Shown here piece by piece: positions 25,905 through 36,572 of a stretch of DNA of 64,000 nt (positions are counted from its first letter, which is position 1; each line of letters opens with the position of its first letter). Origin of the DNA: Vibrio diabolicus (lineage in GTDB: Bacteria > Pseudomonadota > Gammaproteobacteria > Enterobacterales > Vibrionaceae); contig CCKK01000020.1 in the NCBI GenBank assembly GCA_001048675.1, positions 992,001 through 1,056,000 of the forward strand. The letters are read 5' to 3'. The notes beneath the pieces are model-generated. The model ran no database searches and was not told where the DNA came from. It worked only from the letters and a program-made list of their open reading frames with translations. The translations under genes were made by a program, and so were the position numbers.

Positions 25905-26531
25905 GTGGATACACAACAAGAACAAACACTGAGAACAGACATTTATCTCGTTCTATCCGCACTTTTTCGTAGTGCGCCAAGTGATGAAATGCTGGCGTTC
26001 CTGAAATCGCTAGAAATTGAACCGTCTGAGAGCGCGATGCAAAAAGCTTGGCTCGCACTGCAACAAGCCGCGAACGAAGCGCAGCGAGAAGCGTTAGAAG
26101 AAGAATATCAAGATCTGTTTATTGGCATTGGACGTGGTGAAGTTGTGCCATTCGGGTCTTGGCATCGCACTGGCTCGATGATGGAAAAACCGTTAGCGGA
26201 AATTCGTCGCGATTTGGATCTTTTAGGCATCGAACGAGAAGAGAACGTGAAAGAGCCTGAAGACCATATTTCTGCACTGTGCGAAGTGATGGCAATGCTG
26301 ACGGGTGAAGAGGAAGAACTTCAACAAGCGGTGTTTAACAAACACATCGCCCCTTGGTTCCAATCTTTTACGCGCCAACTAGAGAACGCAGAAAGCGTGA
26401 ACTTCTACAAGCCAGCTGCACAGCTTTGCTATGCGTTTTTAACGTTAGAGCAAGTGCGCTTTAGCGTGAACACCAAAAGCAGTAAGAGCAAATTAAAAAT
26501 TGATGTGAAAAACGTCACTGATTACGAGTAA
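25905..26531 (+). CDS. TorD-family chaperone
   Basis: A 208-residue, all-helical acidic protein of the TorD/DmsD redox-enzyme maturation family. The conserved stretch EEEYQDLFIGIGRGEVVPFGSW and the later PEDHISALCEVMA (E-P-x-D-H) are present. Such chaperones bind the twin-arginine signal and apo-form of a molybdoenzyme until cofactor insertion. The obvious client is the formate dehydrogenase catalytic subunit two genes on. It begins nine bases after the ferredoxin-like gene. Confidence 0.85.
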   Translation: MDTQQEQTLRTDIYLVLSALFRSAPSDEMLAFLKSLEIEPSESAMQKAWLALQQAANEAQREALEEEYQDLFIGIGRGEVVPFGSWHRTGSMMEKPLAEIRRDLDLLGIEREENVKEPEDHISALCEVMAMLTGEEEELQQAVFNKHIAPWFQSFTRQLENAESVNFYKPAAQLCYAFLTLEQVRFSVNTKSSKSKLKIDVKNVTDYE

Positions 26532-26601
26532 TCGAGCAGTACTAGGTCATATCGATAGAGAGGCATGAGTCTCCAAAGATCTACCGTAAGGTAAGGAAGC
26601 A

Positions 26602-26805
26602 ATGATGAAAGATAATAAAGAAATAAACACAAGCCGTAGGGATCTCCTAAAAGGCTTCACAACCGCTGCCGTTGCTGGTGCTGTTGTTGCGGGAACCACG
26701 AAAGTGGCCGTTGCTTCAGAAACGGTTGAGCCTTCTGAAAAAGACGTGAAGAAGAAAGGGTATCGTGAAACTCAACACATTCGCGATTACTACGACACAC
26801 TTTAG
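26602..26805 (+). CDS. Small twin-arginine signal protein of the formate dehydrogenase cluster
   Basis: A 67-residue protein made almost wholly of a Tat signal (TSRRDLLKGFTTAAVAGAVVAG) followed by about 30 charged residues. Similar small proteins precede the catalytic subunit in Shewanella and Vibrio clusters (called FdhX there, from memory). It could be an accessory subunit exported with the enzyme. The ATG at 26605 is an equal alternative start. The next gene begins ten bases on. Confidence 0.75.
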   Translation: MMKDNKEINTSRRDLLKGFTTAAVAGAVVAGTTKVAVASETVEPSEKDVKKKGYRETQHIRDYYDTL

Positions 26806-26815
26806 GAGATAACGG

Positions 26816-29671
26816 ATGAAACTTGTCAAACGCTCCGACAGTGTGAGCAAAGAAACAAACCAGCTTGGCGTATCTCGTCGTGCATTCATGAAAAACACTT
26901 CGCTTGCCGCTGGTGGCGCAGTGGTTGGTGCTAGTCTATTCGCACCGGGGATGATGAAAAAAGCGCAAGCAAAATCCGTCGATCCAGAAGCGAAAACAGA
27001 AGTAAAACGTACTATCTGTTCTCACTGTTCAGTGGGTTGTGGTATTTACGCAGAAGTTCAAAATGGTGTTTGGACGGGGCAAGAACCTGCATTCGATCAC
27101 CCATTTAACGCTGGTGGTCACTGTGCAAAAGGCGCAGCACTACGTGAACATGGCCACGGTGAGCGCCGTCTTAAATACCCAATGAAGCTTGAAAACGGTA
27201 AGTGGAAAAAGCTTTCTTGGGATCAAGCGATCGAAGAAATCGGTAACAAGGTGATGGATATCCGCAAAGAGTCTGGCCCTGATTCGGTTTACTTCTTGGG
27301 AAGCGCAAAGCACAGCAACGAACAAGCATACTTGTTCCGCAAAATGGCATCACTTTGGGGCACTAACAACGTTGACCACCAAGCGCGTATTTGTCACTCA
27401 ACAACCGTGGCGGGTGTAGCAAACACTTGGGGTTACGGTGCGATGACCAACTCTTTCAATGACATGCACAACTGTAAGTCGATGCTGTTCATTGGTTCAA
27501 ACCCAGCTGAAGCACACCCAGTAGCGATGCAGCACATTCTGATCGCGAAAGAGAAGAACAACTGTAAGATCGTCGCAGCGGATCCTCGTCGTACACGTAC
27601 GGCAGCAAAATCGGATCACTATGTCTCACTTCGTCCTGGTTCTGACGTAGCATTCATTTGGGGTGTGTTGTGGCACATCTTCGAAAACCAATGGGAAGAT
27701 AAAGAGTTCATCCGTCAACGTGTATTCGGTATGGATGAAATCCGTGCTGAAGTAGCGAAGTGGACGCCAGCAGAAGTTGAGCGCGTAACAGGCGTAAGCG
27801 AAGAAGACGTTTACCAAACAGCAAAACTGCTTTCTGAAAATCGCCCGGGCTGTATTGTTTGGTGTATGGGTGGTACTCAGCATACTACTGGTAACAACAA
27901 CACACGTGCTTACTGTGTGCTTGAGCTAGCGCTTGGTAACATTGGTAAATCAGGCGGCGGCGCAAACATCTTCCGTGGTCACGATAACGTACAAGGCGCA
28001 ACCGACCTTGGCGTACTTTCTGACACGCTACCGGGCTACTACGGCCTTTCTGAAGGTGCTTGGCGTCATTGGTCAAAAGTGTGGGAAATCGATTACGAAT
28101 GGATTAAAGGTCGTTTCGATGACAACGCTTACGGTGGTCAAAAACCAATGCACAGTGCAGGTATTCCTGTATCTCGTTGGGTGGATGGCGTACTGGAAAA
28201 CAAAGACAACATTCGTCAACGCGAAAACATCCGTGCAATGTTCTACTGGGGTCACGCAGTGAATTCTCAAACACGTGGTGTTGAGATGAAAAAAGCGATG
28301 CAGAAGTTGGACATGATGGTGATTGTGGACCCATACCCAACTGTTGCTGCGGTAATGAACGACCGTACCGACGGCGTTTACTTGCTTCCTGCAACAACAC
28401 AGTTTGAAACATACGGCAGTGTTACCGCTTCTAACCGCTCTCTACAATGGCGTGATCAGGTGATTGAACCTTTGTTCGAATCAAAACCTGACCATGAAAT
28501 CATGTACCTGCTTTCGAAGAAACTGGGCTATTCAGATCTTCTGTTCAAAAATATCCGTGTTGAAAACAACCAGCCGGTGATTGAAGACCTAACGCGTGAA
28601 TTCAACAAAGGCATGTGGACGATTGGTTACACAGGCCAAAGCCCAGAGCGTTTGAAAGCGCACCAACAAAACTGGCATACGTTCCACAAAACCACATTGG
28701 AAGCGGAAGGTGGCCCTGTAAACGGTGAAACCTACGGTCTACCTTGGCCATGTTGGGGTACACCGGAAATGAAACACCCAGGCACACACATTCTGTACGA
28801 TACGTCTAAGACGGTTGCAGAAGGCGGCGGTAACTTCCGTACGCGCTTTGGTGTGGAATTCGAAGGCAAGAGCCTTCTTGCAGAAGACAGCTACTCGAAA
28901 GGCTGTGAAATCAAAGATGGTTACCCAGAGTTCACTGACAAGTTATTGAAACAACTTGGTTGGTGGGACGATCTAACGGCTGAAGAGAAAGCGGCAGCAG
29001 AGGGTAAAAACTGGAAGACTGACCTTTCTGGCGGTATTCAGCGTGTCGCGATCAAGCACGGTTGTATCCCATTTGGTAACGCGAAAGCGCGTGCGATTGT
29101 TTGGACGTTCCCAGACCGCGTACCACTGCATCGTGAGCCACTGTACACACCACGTCGTGACCTTGTAACGGATTACCCAACTTGGGATGACAAAGATGCA
29201 ATCTTCCGTGTTCCTACGTTGTATAAATCCATTCAAGAGCAAGACAAATCTGGCGAGTACCCAATCGTTCTGACTTCTGGTCGTCTGGTTGAATACGAAG
29301 GTGGCGGTGAAGAGACGCGTTCAAATCCATGGCTTGCCGAGCTTCAACAAGAAATGTTTGTCGAAGTGAACCCGAAAGACGCGAACGACCTTGGTTTCAG
29401 AGATGGTGATGATGTTTGGGTTGAAGGTGCAGAGAAGGGACGAATCAAGGTGAAAGCGATGGTAACACGCCGTGTGAAACCTGGCTTGGCGTTCATTCCG
29501 TTCCACTTTGGCGGTAAGTTCGAAGGTGAAGACCTACGTCCTAAATACCCAGAAGGTACACAGCCTTACGTTGTTGGCGAATCGGCCAACACGGCAACCA
29601 CTTACGGTTACGACCCGGTTACCTTGATGCAGGAAACCAAAGTAACCCTATGTAACATTCGTAAAGCGTAA
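26816..29671 (+). CDS. fdhA: Formate dehydrogenase catalytic subunit (periplasmic, Mo/W)
   Basis: A 951-residue bis-MGD enzyme of the DMSO reductase superfamily. Order: Tat signal with SRRAFMK (residues 20-26), [4Fe-4S] ligands C68, C71, C75 and C103, metal-ligand Cys at 193 (RICHSTTVAG), cofactor domains and a C-terminal dinucleotide-binding domain. It oxidises formate to CO2 in the periplasm. The ligand is Cys, not selenocysteine, and no in-frame TGA is present. The tungstate-type importer in the window hints at W use. Transcribed with the chaperone upstream and fdhB, fdhC downstream. Confidence 0.95.
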   Translation: MKLVKRSDSVSKETNQLGVSRRAFMKNTSLAAGGAVVGASLFAPGMMKKAQAKSVDPEAKTEVKRTICSHCSVGCGIYAEVQNGVWTGQEPAFDHPFNAGGHCAKGAALREHGHGERRLKYPMKLENGKWKKLSWDQAIEEIGNKVMDIRKESGPDSVYFLGSAKHSNEQAYLFRKMASLWGTNNVDHQARICHSTTVAGVANTWGYGAMTNSFNDMHNCKSMLFIGSNPAEAHPVAMQHILIAKEKNNCKIVAADPRRTRTAAKSDHYVSLRPGSDVAFIWGVLWHIFENQWEDKEFIRQRVFGMDEIRAEVAKWTPAEVERVTGVSEEDVYQTAKLLSENRPGCIVWCMGGTQHTTGNNNTRAYCVLELALGNIGKSGGGANIFRGHDNVQGATDLGVLSDTLPGYYGLSEGAWRHWSKVWEIDYEWIKGRFDDNAYGGQKPMHSAGIPVSRWVDGVLENKDNIRQRENIRAMFYWGHAVNSQTRGVEMKKAMQKLDMMVIVDPYPTVAAVMNDRTDGVYLLPATTQFETYGSVTASNRSLQWRDQVIEPLFESKPDHEIMYLLSKKLGYSDLLFKNIRVENNQPVIEDLTREFNKGMWTIGYTGQSPERLKAHQQNWHTFHKTTLEAEGGPVNGETYGLPWPCWGTPEMKHPGTHILYDTSKTVAEGGGNFRTRFGVEFEGKSLLAEDSYSKGCEIKDGYPEFTDKLLKQLGWWDDLTAEEKAAAEGKNWKTDLSGGIQRVAIKHGCIPFGNAKARAIVWTFPDRVPLHREPLYTPRRDLVTDYPTWDDKDAIFRVPTLYKSIQEQDKSGEYPIVLTSGRLVEYEGGGEETRSNPWLAELQQEMFVEVNPKDANDLGFRDGDDVWVEGAEKGRIKVKAMVTRRVKPGLAFIPFHFGGKFEGEDLRPKYPEGTQPYVVGESANTATTYGYDPVTLMQETKVTLCNIRKA

Positions 29672-29682
29672 GGAGTCTGACA

Positions 29683-30291
29683 ATGGCACGAATGAAATTT
29701 CTATGTGACACCAAGCGCTGTATCGAGTGTAACGGCTGTGTTACTGCATGTAAGAACGAAAACGACGATGCGCTTGAATGGGGCATTCAACGTCGCCGCG
29801 TGGTAACACTAAACGACGGTGAAGCTGGTGAAAACTCTATCTCTGTTGCTTGTATGCACTGTACCGATGCGCCTTGTATGGCAGTTTGTCCAGCTGATTG
29901 TTTCGAACATACCGAAGACGGCATCGTTCTTCACAATAAAGATCTGTGTATCGGTTGTGGTTACTGTTTGTTTGCTTGTCCGTTTGGCGCACCTCAGTTC
30001 CCTAAACAAGAAGCGTTTGGCGAACGTGGCAAAATGGATAAATGTACTTTCTGCGCGGGCGGCCCAGAAACAGAGCCAGGCTCTGAGGAAGAACGTCAAA
30101 AATACGGTGCGAACCGTATCGCAGAAGGCAAGTTACCGATGTGTGCATCGCTTTGTTCAACCAAAGCGCTGCTGGCGGGTGACGCAGAGAAAGTCTCTGA
30201 CATTTTCCGTCAACGTGTGGTAGAACGCGGCGCGAAAAACGCAGGTTGGACAGACGGAAACGATCTTTCTTACGATGCGACGAAAAGCTAA
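29683..30291 (+). CDS. fdhB: Formate dehydrogenase iron-sulfur subunit
   Basis: A 202-residue four-cluster ferredoxin. Cysteine groups CDTKRCIECNGCVTAC, CMHCTDAPCMAVCPADC and CIGCGYCLFACP, with CTFC later, hold four [4Fe-4S] centres. It passes electrons from the catalytic subunit to the membrane cytochrome. It has no signal of its own, so it is probably exported bound to the catalytic subunit. It starts 12 bases after fdhA with an AAGGAG site. Confidence 0.93.
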   Translation: MARMKFLCDTKRCIECNGCVTACKNENDDALEWGIQRRRVVTLNDGEAGENSISVACMHCTDAPCMAVCPADCFEHTEDGIVLHNKDLCIGCGYCLFACPFGAPQFPKQEAFGERGKMDKCTFCAGGPETEPGSEEERQKYGANRIAEGKLPMCASLCSTKALLAGDAEKVSDIFRQRVVERGAKNAGWTDGNDLSYDATKS

Positions 30292-30305
30292 GTAAGGAGA
30301 GGCAC

Positions 30306-31358
30306 ATGTTAAACACGCTTAAACGTGCGTCTCTAGCAATGCTGTCAATGATGACGGCATTGCTGCTGACTTTCGCAATGCCTGCTTCAGCAGAGGAACA
30401 ATCTTCTAAAGTTATTCAACAGGAGATCACGCAACTCGCCGGGGCAGACTATTGGCGCGAGGTCAGAGAGGGGCAAGAAGGCTACACCACGTCTCAATCG
30501 CCAGAACATGGCGTATTGATCAGTAAACCTGGAGAGACTTGGTACATTCTAAAAGAGAAATGGATGTCTCCTGCGGGTGCTGTCGCGATTTTCGGCAGTA
30601 TTGCAATGGTAATCATGGCTTACGTACTCGTTGGCCCTTTAATGCTTAGCAAGCCGCGTACTGGCAGAAAGATGAAACGTTGGTCTCGTTTAGACCGCGC
30701 GCTTCACTGGAGTATGGCGTTTACATTCTTAACGTTGGCATTCAGTGGTTTGATGCTGGTTTACGGTAAGCACTTCTTAAAACCGTACGTTCCTACTGAG
30801 TTCTGGGGCTTTATCGTCATGTTGGCGAAGCAGTACCACAATTACATGGGACCATTGTTCTTCATTTTGCTGATGCTCGTGCTCTTTAAATGGTGGCGCA
30901 AGTCGATTCCAAACATGACTGATGTTCGTTGGTTCATGAAAATGGGCGGTATGGTTGGTAAACACAAAGGCACACATCCGTCAGCTGGTTTCTCAAACGG
31001 TGGCGAGAAGGCAATCTATTGGTTATTGATCTTCTTTGGTGCTATCGCGGCAGTGAGTGGCTTAGTTCTAGATTTTCCTATCTTTGGCCAAACTCGCCGT
31101 GACATGGAGCTTTCTAACTTAGTTCACGCGATTTCGGCACTGATTCTAATCTGTGGCTTTATCTTCCACATCTATATTGGTCTATTCGGTATGGAAGGTG
31201 CGCTAGAAGGCATGGTGACAGGTGAAGTTGATGAAACATGGGCGAAAGAGCATCACGATCTTTGGTATGAAGAAGTGAAATCCAAAGAAGCGATGGGCGA
31301 AACAGATACGGCACAAACGGAAGCAAAAGGAGCGAAAGCGAATGAACAAACCTCATAA
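30306..31358 (+). CDS. fdhC: Formate dehydrogenase cytochrome b556 subunit
   Basis: A 350-residue membrane subunit: cleavable signal (LLLTFAMPASAEE), a periplasmic N-terminal stretch, then four to five membrane helices with haem-ligand histidines (RALHWSMAFTF, KQYHNYMGP, NLVHAISA, FIFHIYIGLFGMEG). It takes electrons from FdhB to the quinone pool. The start at 30306 follows AAGGAGAGGC; an in-frame ATG at 30246 lies in fdhB. The Glu/Ala-rich cytoplasmic tail overlaps the start of the following gene by 17 bases. Confidence 0.92.
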   Translation: MLNTLKRASLAMLSMMTALLLTFAMPASAEEQSSKVIQQEITQLAGADYWREVREGQEGYTTSQSPEHGVLISKPGETWYILKEKWMSPAGAVAIFGSIAMVIMAYVLVGPLMLSKPRTGRKMKRWSRLDRALHWSMAFTFLTLAFSGLMLVYGKHFLKPYVPTEFWGFIVMLAKQYHNYMGPLFFILLMLVLFKWWRKSIPNMTDVRWFMKMGGMVGKHKGTHPSAGFSNGGEKAIYWLLIFFGAIAAVSGLVLDFPIFGQTRRDMELSNLVHAISALILICGFIFHIYIGLFGMEGALEGMVTGEVDETWAKEHHDLWYEEVKSKEAMGETDTAQTEAKGAKANEQTS

Positions 31359-31758
31359 CGGGATTTGGGTTGCGTACATCCTGAGCTGTCTGACTCCGTT
31401 TACGTTTCTGATCTCAGGCGTTATCGCAATTATCTATGCTGGTTACCGATTAGATAAGGGAGAAGACAGCGACGTAGTGATTTCTCATTACTACGGTTTA
31501 ATTCGTACCTTCTTTCTCTACCTGACGTTTTTTGTTGTGTTGATCGTCACCGTCGCGACTTCTAATGGTGTACTCGTTGGCGTGAGTGATTATTGGTTGC
31601 ATAGTACTTTGCTTGAAACCATCGCTTACTTTATTCCTTGGGTAGGGATGGTGTTTGCTGCATTAGCCATCTTGGTGTGGTTTATGCGAATGTTTCAAGG
31701 GATGCAGCAACTGCGCAATAACCAACCACACAGACCATCGACAGGTCCAAACCTTTAA
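31342..31758 (+). CDS. Small membrane protein at the end of the fdh operon
   Basis: A 138-residue protein with three hydrophobic segments (about 10-32, 53-75, 90-112), starting inside fdhC. It resembles the DUF4870/Tic20-like small membrane proteins. The role in formate oxidation is unknown; the overlap suggests co-production with the cytochrome subunit, perhaps for its insertion or stability. Confidence 0.7.
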   Translation: MNKPHNGIWVAYILSCLTPFTFLISGVIAIIYAGYRLDKGEDSDVVISHYYGLIRTFFLYLTFFVVLIVTVATSNGVLVGVSDYWLHSTLLETIAYFIPWVGMVFAALAILVWFMRMFQGMQQLRNNQPHRPSTGPNL

Positions 31759-31774
31759 TCAGTATTCTTTAAGC

Positions 31775-31801
31775 AAAACCGCCGTAATAGGCGGTTTTTT
31801 T
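31775..31801 (+). terminator. Terminator of the formate dehydrogenase operon
   Basis: AAAACCGCC-gtaata-GGCGGTTTT followed by T-run. Confidence 0.88.
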
Positions 31802-31805
31802 GTTT

Positions 31806-32182
31806 GCTGTCATGTCTCAAATATGAAGCGCTGAGTCCCACAGGTGATACTTGATGCAACTTATTGAGTGAATTTACGTAACTGGGCAGAAAATCATAGT
31901 TAAGTAAGAAACATGTAAAAAAATCGCGTCGCGATGAGACATTAGTCTCACTCACGCTATTGTTCATTTACTCAGGATTCATAGTCCCGTTAAAGTACGC
32001 TGCGCTCAGAAGTTCAAAGAGTTGCATACGTGAAAATTGCCATCAATACATTCAGTCTACGCATACAGATGAGTCTCTATCGCAGGATGTTTGATTAAGG
32101 CATCTTGCTCTCATAAATAAAAAGAGCGAAACGAGCATTAAATGATGCGGCAAGGTAAGAAAAGGACAAACACGTTACGGCT
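31806..32182. other. Intergenic region before rhs
   Basis: About 375 bases without a convincing gene. The one open stretch on the minus strand looks like chance. An AAGGTAAGAAAAGGA site precedes the rhs start; no clear promoter or known motif was found. Confidence 0.5.
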
Positions 32183-35100
32183 ATGATCCCTCAATTCGTC
32201 ATTCCTATCACGAATCGCTTTGGCGAAAGCTATCACTTCTCAGGTCAGTTACTTACTAGCGGCGAACCTAAAACATTCGTGACCAAACAAGAGGCAATAG
32301 AGTTTCTTGAGAGCTTTGGTGAGCTTGACCTTCGCTCTGTCGAAGACTTGTTCTATTTGATTGGTCAATTCAAGCCAAACATACCTGACGGTGAGCTTAC
32401 TTCCCAACACTATAATTCAACGTTTGCCAATGCTTTGGTGAACGGTGACTTGCATGTCGCTCGAATTGTACCGACCGGAGAAAACTACGCACTCTCGTCA
32501 GCGGTTACGCCTCCACCGACTCAAAATACCGTCAATGCAAAACCATCGAAGGGAAAGGGGAAGTCGAATAAAAAGAGTGGCAGAAGTGCCGCATCCGCCA
32601 AGCCTCAGCAACAAAGCAGTGAAAAACATGAGAAAGCCGGTGACCCTGTATCACTTGTGACGGGTGAAGAAATTCTCGAACTCTATGATATCGAGCTACA
32701 ACAAGGTACTACTTGGCAGCGTAATTATCGCTCTTCGCAGTCGGATGTAAATCATGGAATGGGCTTTGGTTGGAGACATGCATTTCAGTTTGAATTGCAC
32801 GAGAAGACGGACGAGAAAGACAACGTTATCGCTTGGGAGTTTGTTGACGATAAGGCAGATATCACAGAATTTGAGCCAGTAGATACTGGAGCAACAAGTT
32901 ACCAGATATACGCTGGTGCGAGCTGTTATTTCCTAAATTCAGCAACTCGGATCGTGACGCTCGCTAATGGGCATCAATATCGATTTGAACAGAAAGATGA
33001 TCGTTGGCTTGTTAAACAAGTCAGAAATGGCACGTTTTCTACGTTTCAACTGCAGTATTCTCGAAACCATCGATTGATCGAGATTGCATACAACAAGCGT
33101 CCGGTTCTTGAATGTCAATATGATAAGCAAGGACGCCTTGTAGAACTGCTTAATGCAAAGTCCCAAAAAGTTCTGACAACTTATACCTATGATGAGCACG
33201 ATGATTTGGTCAGTGCAACTAATCATTTGGGCTTGAAGGAACAGTATCAATACCACGGCCATTTAATTGTTAAGCGTGTACGACCAACTGGCTTTACTCA
33301 TTATTTTGAATGGGATGGCGAAGGTGCTAACGCGAAATGCATCAGGAACGTTGGGGACGCAGGAATTTATGACTATCGCTTCCATTATCAGGGAAATCAT
33401 TCTTCTTATTCTGACTCGTTAGATCATCAATGGTCTTTCTTGCATGACGAGCAGGGTAACTTACTCGAGAAAATAAGCCCCACCGGTAAAACTTGGCGAT
33501 GGCAATATGATGAATTAGGACGAAAAGCACAAGCTATCTATCCTGATCAGTCAACGGTCAATTATCAATATAATCAGCATGGTCAATTAGTTTCTAAGTT
33601 TCATTCCTCTGGCAAAGAAGTTCAATATGGTTATGACGGCTTAGGTAAGTTAGTTAAAACGGTTTCACCTGACGGGGATATCGAGAAGGCTTACTACAAT
33701 AGCCTTGGTCAAAGAGTTTGGGATACCGATCAGTTCGGCTGTGTCACGGAATATGATTACGATAAACACGGTCAAGTCGTCAAAAAAGAGTCTGAAGATG
33801 GTAAGAAAAGTCAGTGGTGGTGGGATGAACAACAAAGACTTATCGCGAATGAAATAGACGGTACATTACTTCGTTACAGCTACAACGAAGAAGATCTGGT
33901 GAATGGCGTCGCTTATCCCGATGGGTGTATTGCTCAACTCGCTTATGATCAATTTGGCAGGCGTACATCAGTTCGTTATTTTAACGACGAAGACAAAGTC
34001 GGTTATAGCGAAGAATATTCTTACGATGAGCACAGCCGTGTTGCTCAGATTCGAACGCCAGCAGGCATTACCTCGTATCAGTGGGGAGCACTCGCGCAAC
34101 AAGAAGCAGTCATCTTCCCCGATGGCAGCCATATTTCTTATGAATACGATCAACAACGTAACCTGACTAAATTAGTTCGGAGTGACGGCTTAGAATTCGA
34201 ATTCCTGTATGACGATGAAGGCCAGCTATCAGGAACTGTTGGGTTTGATAATCTACAAAGCCAATTTGATTATGACGATATGGGGCGCATCCATCGTAAG
34301 CAAGTCGCCGATAGGACCGTGCTGTACCGCTATGACGCTGCGGGTTATCTCAAGCACGTCAAAGCAGGAAATGGTAGCAGTATTGTAGAGAACCACTTCA
34401 ATTATACGTTTGGTGGGCGACTTACTTTCGCATCCAATCGCCATCAAACATTGCAATACCAATACTCTTCATTCGGGCATTTAACAAAGCGCCTTCAAGG
34501 TCAGTTTGAGATAGCGCAGGAGTTTAACAGAGTTGGCCAACGAGTATCTCAGGTACTGCCAGATAATACGGAGCTGAACTTCTCTTACGATCGATATGGG
34601 CGTTTTTCAGCGATTCGGTTTGGAAACCTAGATTTACCTCAAATCAAATTTCATTACGATGAAATGGGACGAGTTTCCCAAATTGAAACGGCACATTTTA
34701 ATGAGCGCATCATTTATGATGGTGTTGGTCGTTTGGTTGAACAACATTGGCCAGATAGAGAGAAAAAGTACGTTTACAATGCGCAAAACCGTATTTCATC
34801 AATCATTGATAATACGGCAGGAGCAACGCACTATCAGTACGATGCCTTAGGGCAACTGAAACGAGTCAATGCTTCCGGAGAAGTGACTAAATTTGAATAC
34901 GATAGTTTTGGCAATCCTACTTTGCCATCTTCAGAGGTATTCGCTGATCGTATTGAAGTACACGATGATGTCCGGTTCAAATATGACGCGCAAGGAAATC
35001 AGACAAAACGTGAGGGGCAAGGACACGTTCAGACTCGCGTATTTGATGCGTTAAATCAGCTCATTGAAGTTCACACCGACGATGGTATCAGTCAATATGA

Positions 35101-36571
35101 ATATGATGCATTAGGGCGCAGAACGAAGAAAATTACACAACAAGGCGTTACGGAGTTCCTGTGGGAAGGTGAACGTTTAATTGGTGAACGCTCTTCAGGT
35201 GCTTTCCGCTGGTACCTATATCAACCAGAAACCTACACGCCAGTGGCACTGTTAGAGAATGACGTTATTTATTGGTACCAGTGCGATCAAATTGGTAAGC
35301 CAGAGCGACTAATCGATTGCGAACGGAATGTTGTATGGAGTGCAAGTTACGATGCTCACGGTTTTGCTCATGTACATATTGAAAAAGTAGTAAATCCACT
35401 GCGTTTTCAAGGGCAGTACTTCGATCAAGAAACCTACTTACACTACAACCTCGCTCGGTATTACGATCCTAAGCTAGGACGCTTTATCCAACAAGATCCG
35501 ATATCTATTGCTGGTGGCATTAACCATTACCAATATGCAGTCAACCCTATCCAGTGGATTGATCCAACAGGCTTCTTGTGTGAAGAAGGGCTAAAACGCT
35601 TGGGTCAAATGTTGGCAGCGTATCAGGCGCAAAGCGGTGTCCCCCAAGAGGTTTGCGATCAGATTTTAGAAGCTGCAAAAGAGTCATCCGTCGGAGAAGA
35701 TGGCGTTCGCTCGCAAGTCAAAATCCGAAAACCCAATGGTAAAAACAATATTCGATATGAATACGATTTAGACCATATTGATTGCGAGAAAAATGAAATT
35801 ACTTTCTATCGTCATATCAATCATTCAGATGGCAGCAGGCACGAAGTTCAGTATGTTGTTGGGATTGAGGAATTTGTAAATGCTCATGTTTTTGACTCAG
35901 AGAAAGTTGGCGGGGAAGAAGGTTGCACGATCTTCACTGAAGACCTTGTGCTGAATAAAGCAGAGTATAAAGAAAACTCTGAACTCAATACGAGTGATTA
36001 TGAGCTAACAAGAAAAAAACAAAGACAAAAATTGATGAATGTTTGAAAGACCGTCAAGAGGCTATGAAGGCTCGAACTGGCGAAGATGGATATAACGCTC
36101 AAATCGCCAAGATTAATCAGCAATCTGCAAAAATTGGTGAGTTGGCCGCGGATGATTTTGTTCGAAATAAATGTCCCAATGCTAAGCTGCTTCATCCTAA
36201 AGATATTGGAACCTCAATTTCGAAGCCGGGCGACTTTGATATGGTTTATGAGGTGGAAGAGCCACCACCAGGTGAAATTATAATTGTTGAGGCCAAAGGA
36301 GGGAGCAGCCCGCTGGGCAGCCGCAAGATTGGAAATATGGCATATCAGCAAGGGACAACGGAATACACTGCAGAAATCACCAGGCTAATGTCGAAAAATA
36401 AAGAAGGAACGACTAGAAAAAATAACAGCAAGAAAAATTCAACATGCAGCTTCGTTCGGCATACCTATTCGATATATACATACTCAAACAAGCATCCCTG
36501 AAAGTGGAAATGCCTCAGACGTAATAGTAGATGCGGCAGAGTTTAAAATTGATTCCAAAGGACTAATTTAA
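32183..36571 (+). pseudogene. PAAR-less Rhs toxin (RhsP-like), two frameshifts in the toxin tip
   Basis: Rhs core with many YD repeats, ending in the conserved DPISIAGGINHYQYAVNP...DPTG near residue 1127, after which the toxin begins. No PAAR domain is visible at the N-terminus, as in V. parahaemolyticus RhsP (VP1517), a pro-effector of T6SS2 with a C-terminal DNase. The frame stops at 36046. The toxin continues in the -1 frame (36043-36400; GDFDMVYE and IIIVEAKGG, a PD-(D/E)XK-like nuclease core), then returns to the first frame from about 36400 to the stop at 36569-36571. Repaired length about 1462 residues. Immunity gene one base on. Confidence 0.85.
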
Positions 36572-36572
36572 A

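Noticed and set aside
28104..28412. Several long frames opposite fdhA
   Set aside because: Caused by codon bias of a long, highly expressed-type gene on the plus strand.
31806..31967. 70-codon minus-strand frame after the fdh operon
   Set aside because: No ribosome site, unusual composition, and it runs into the operon terminator.
36013..36019. Programmed -1 frameshift as the sole explanation of the rhs break
   Set aside because: A second, opposite shift is needed near 36400, and other genes in the window show similar indels; error or mutation is simpler.
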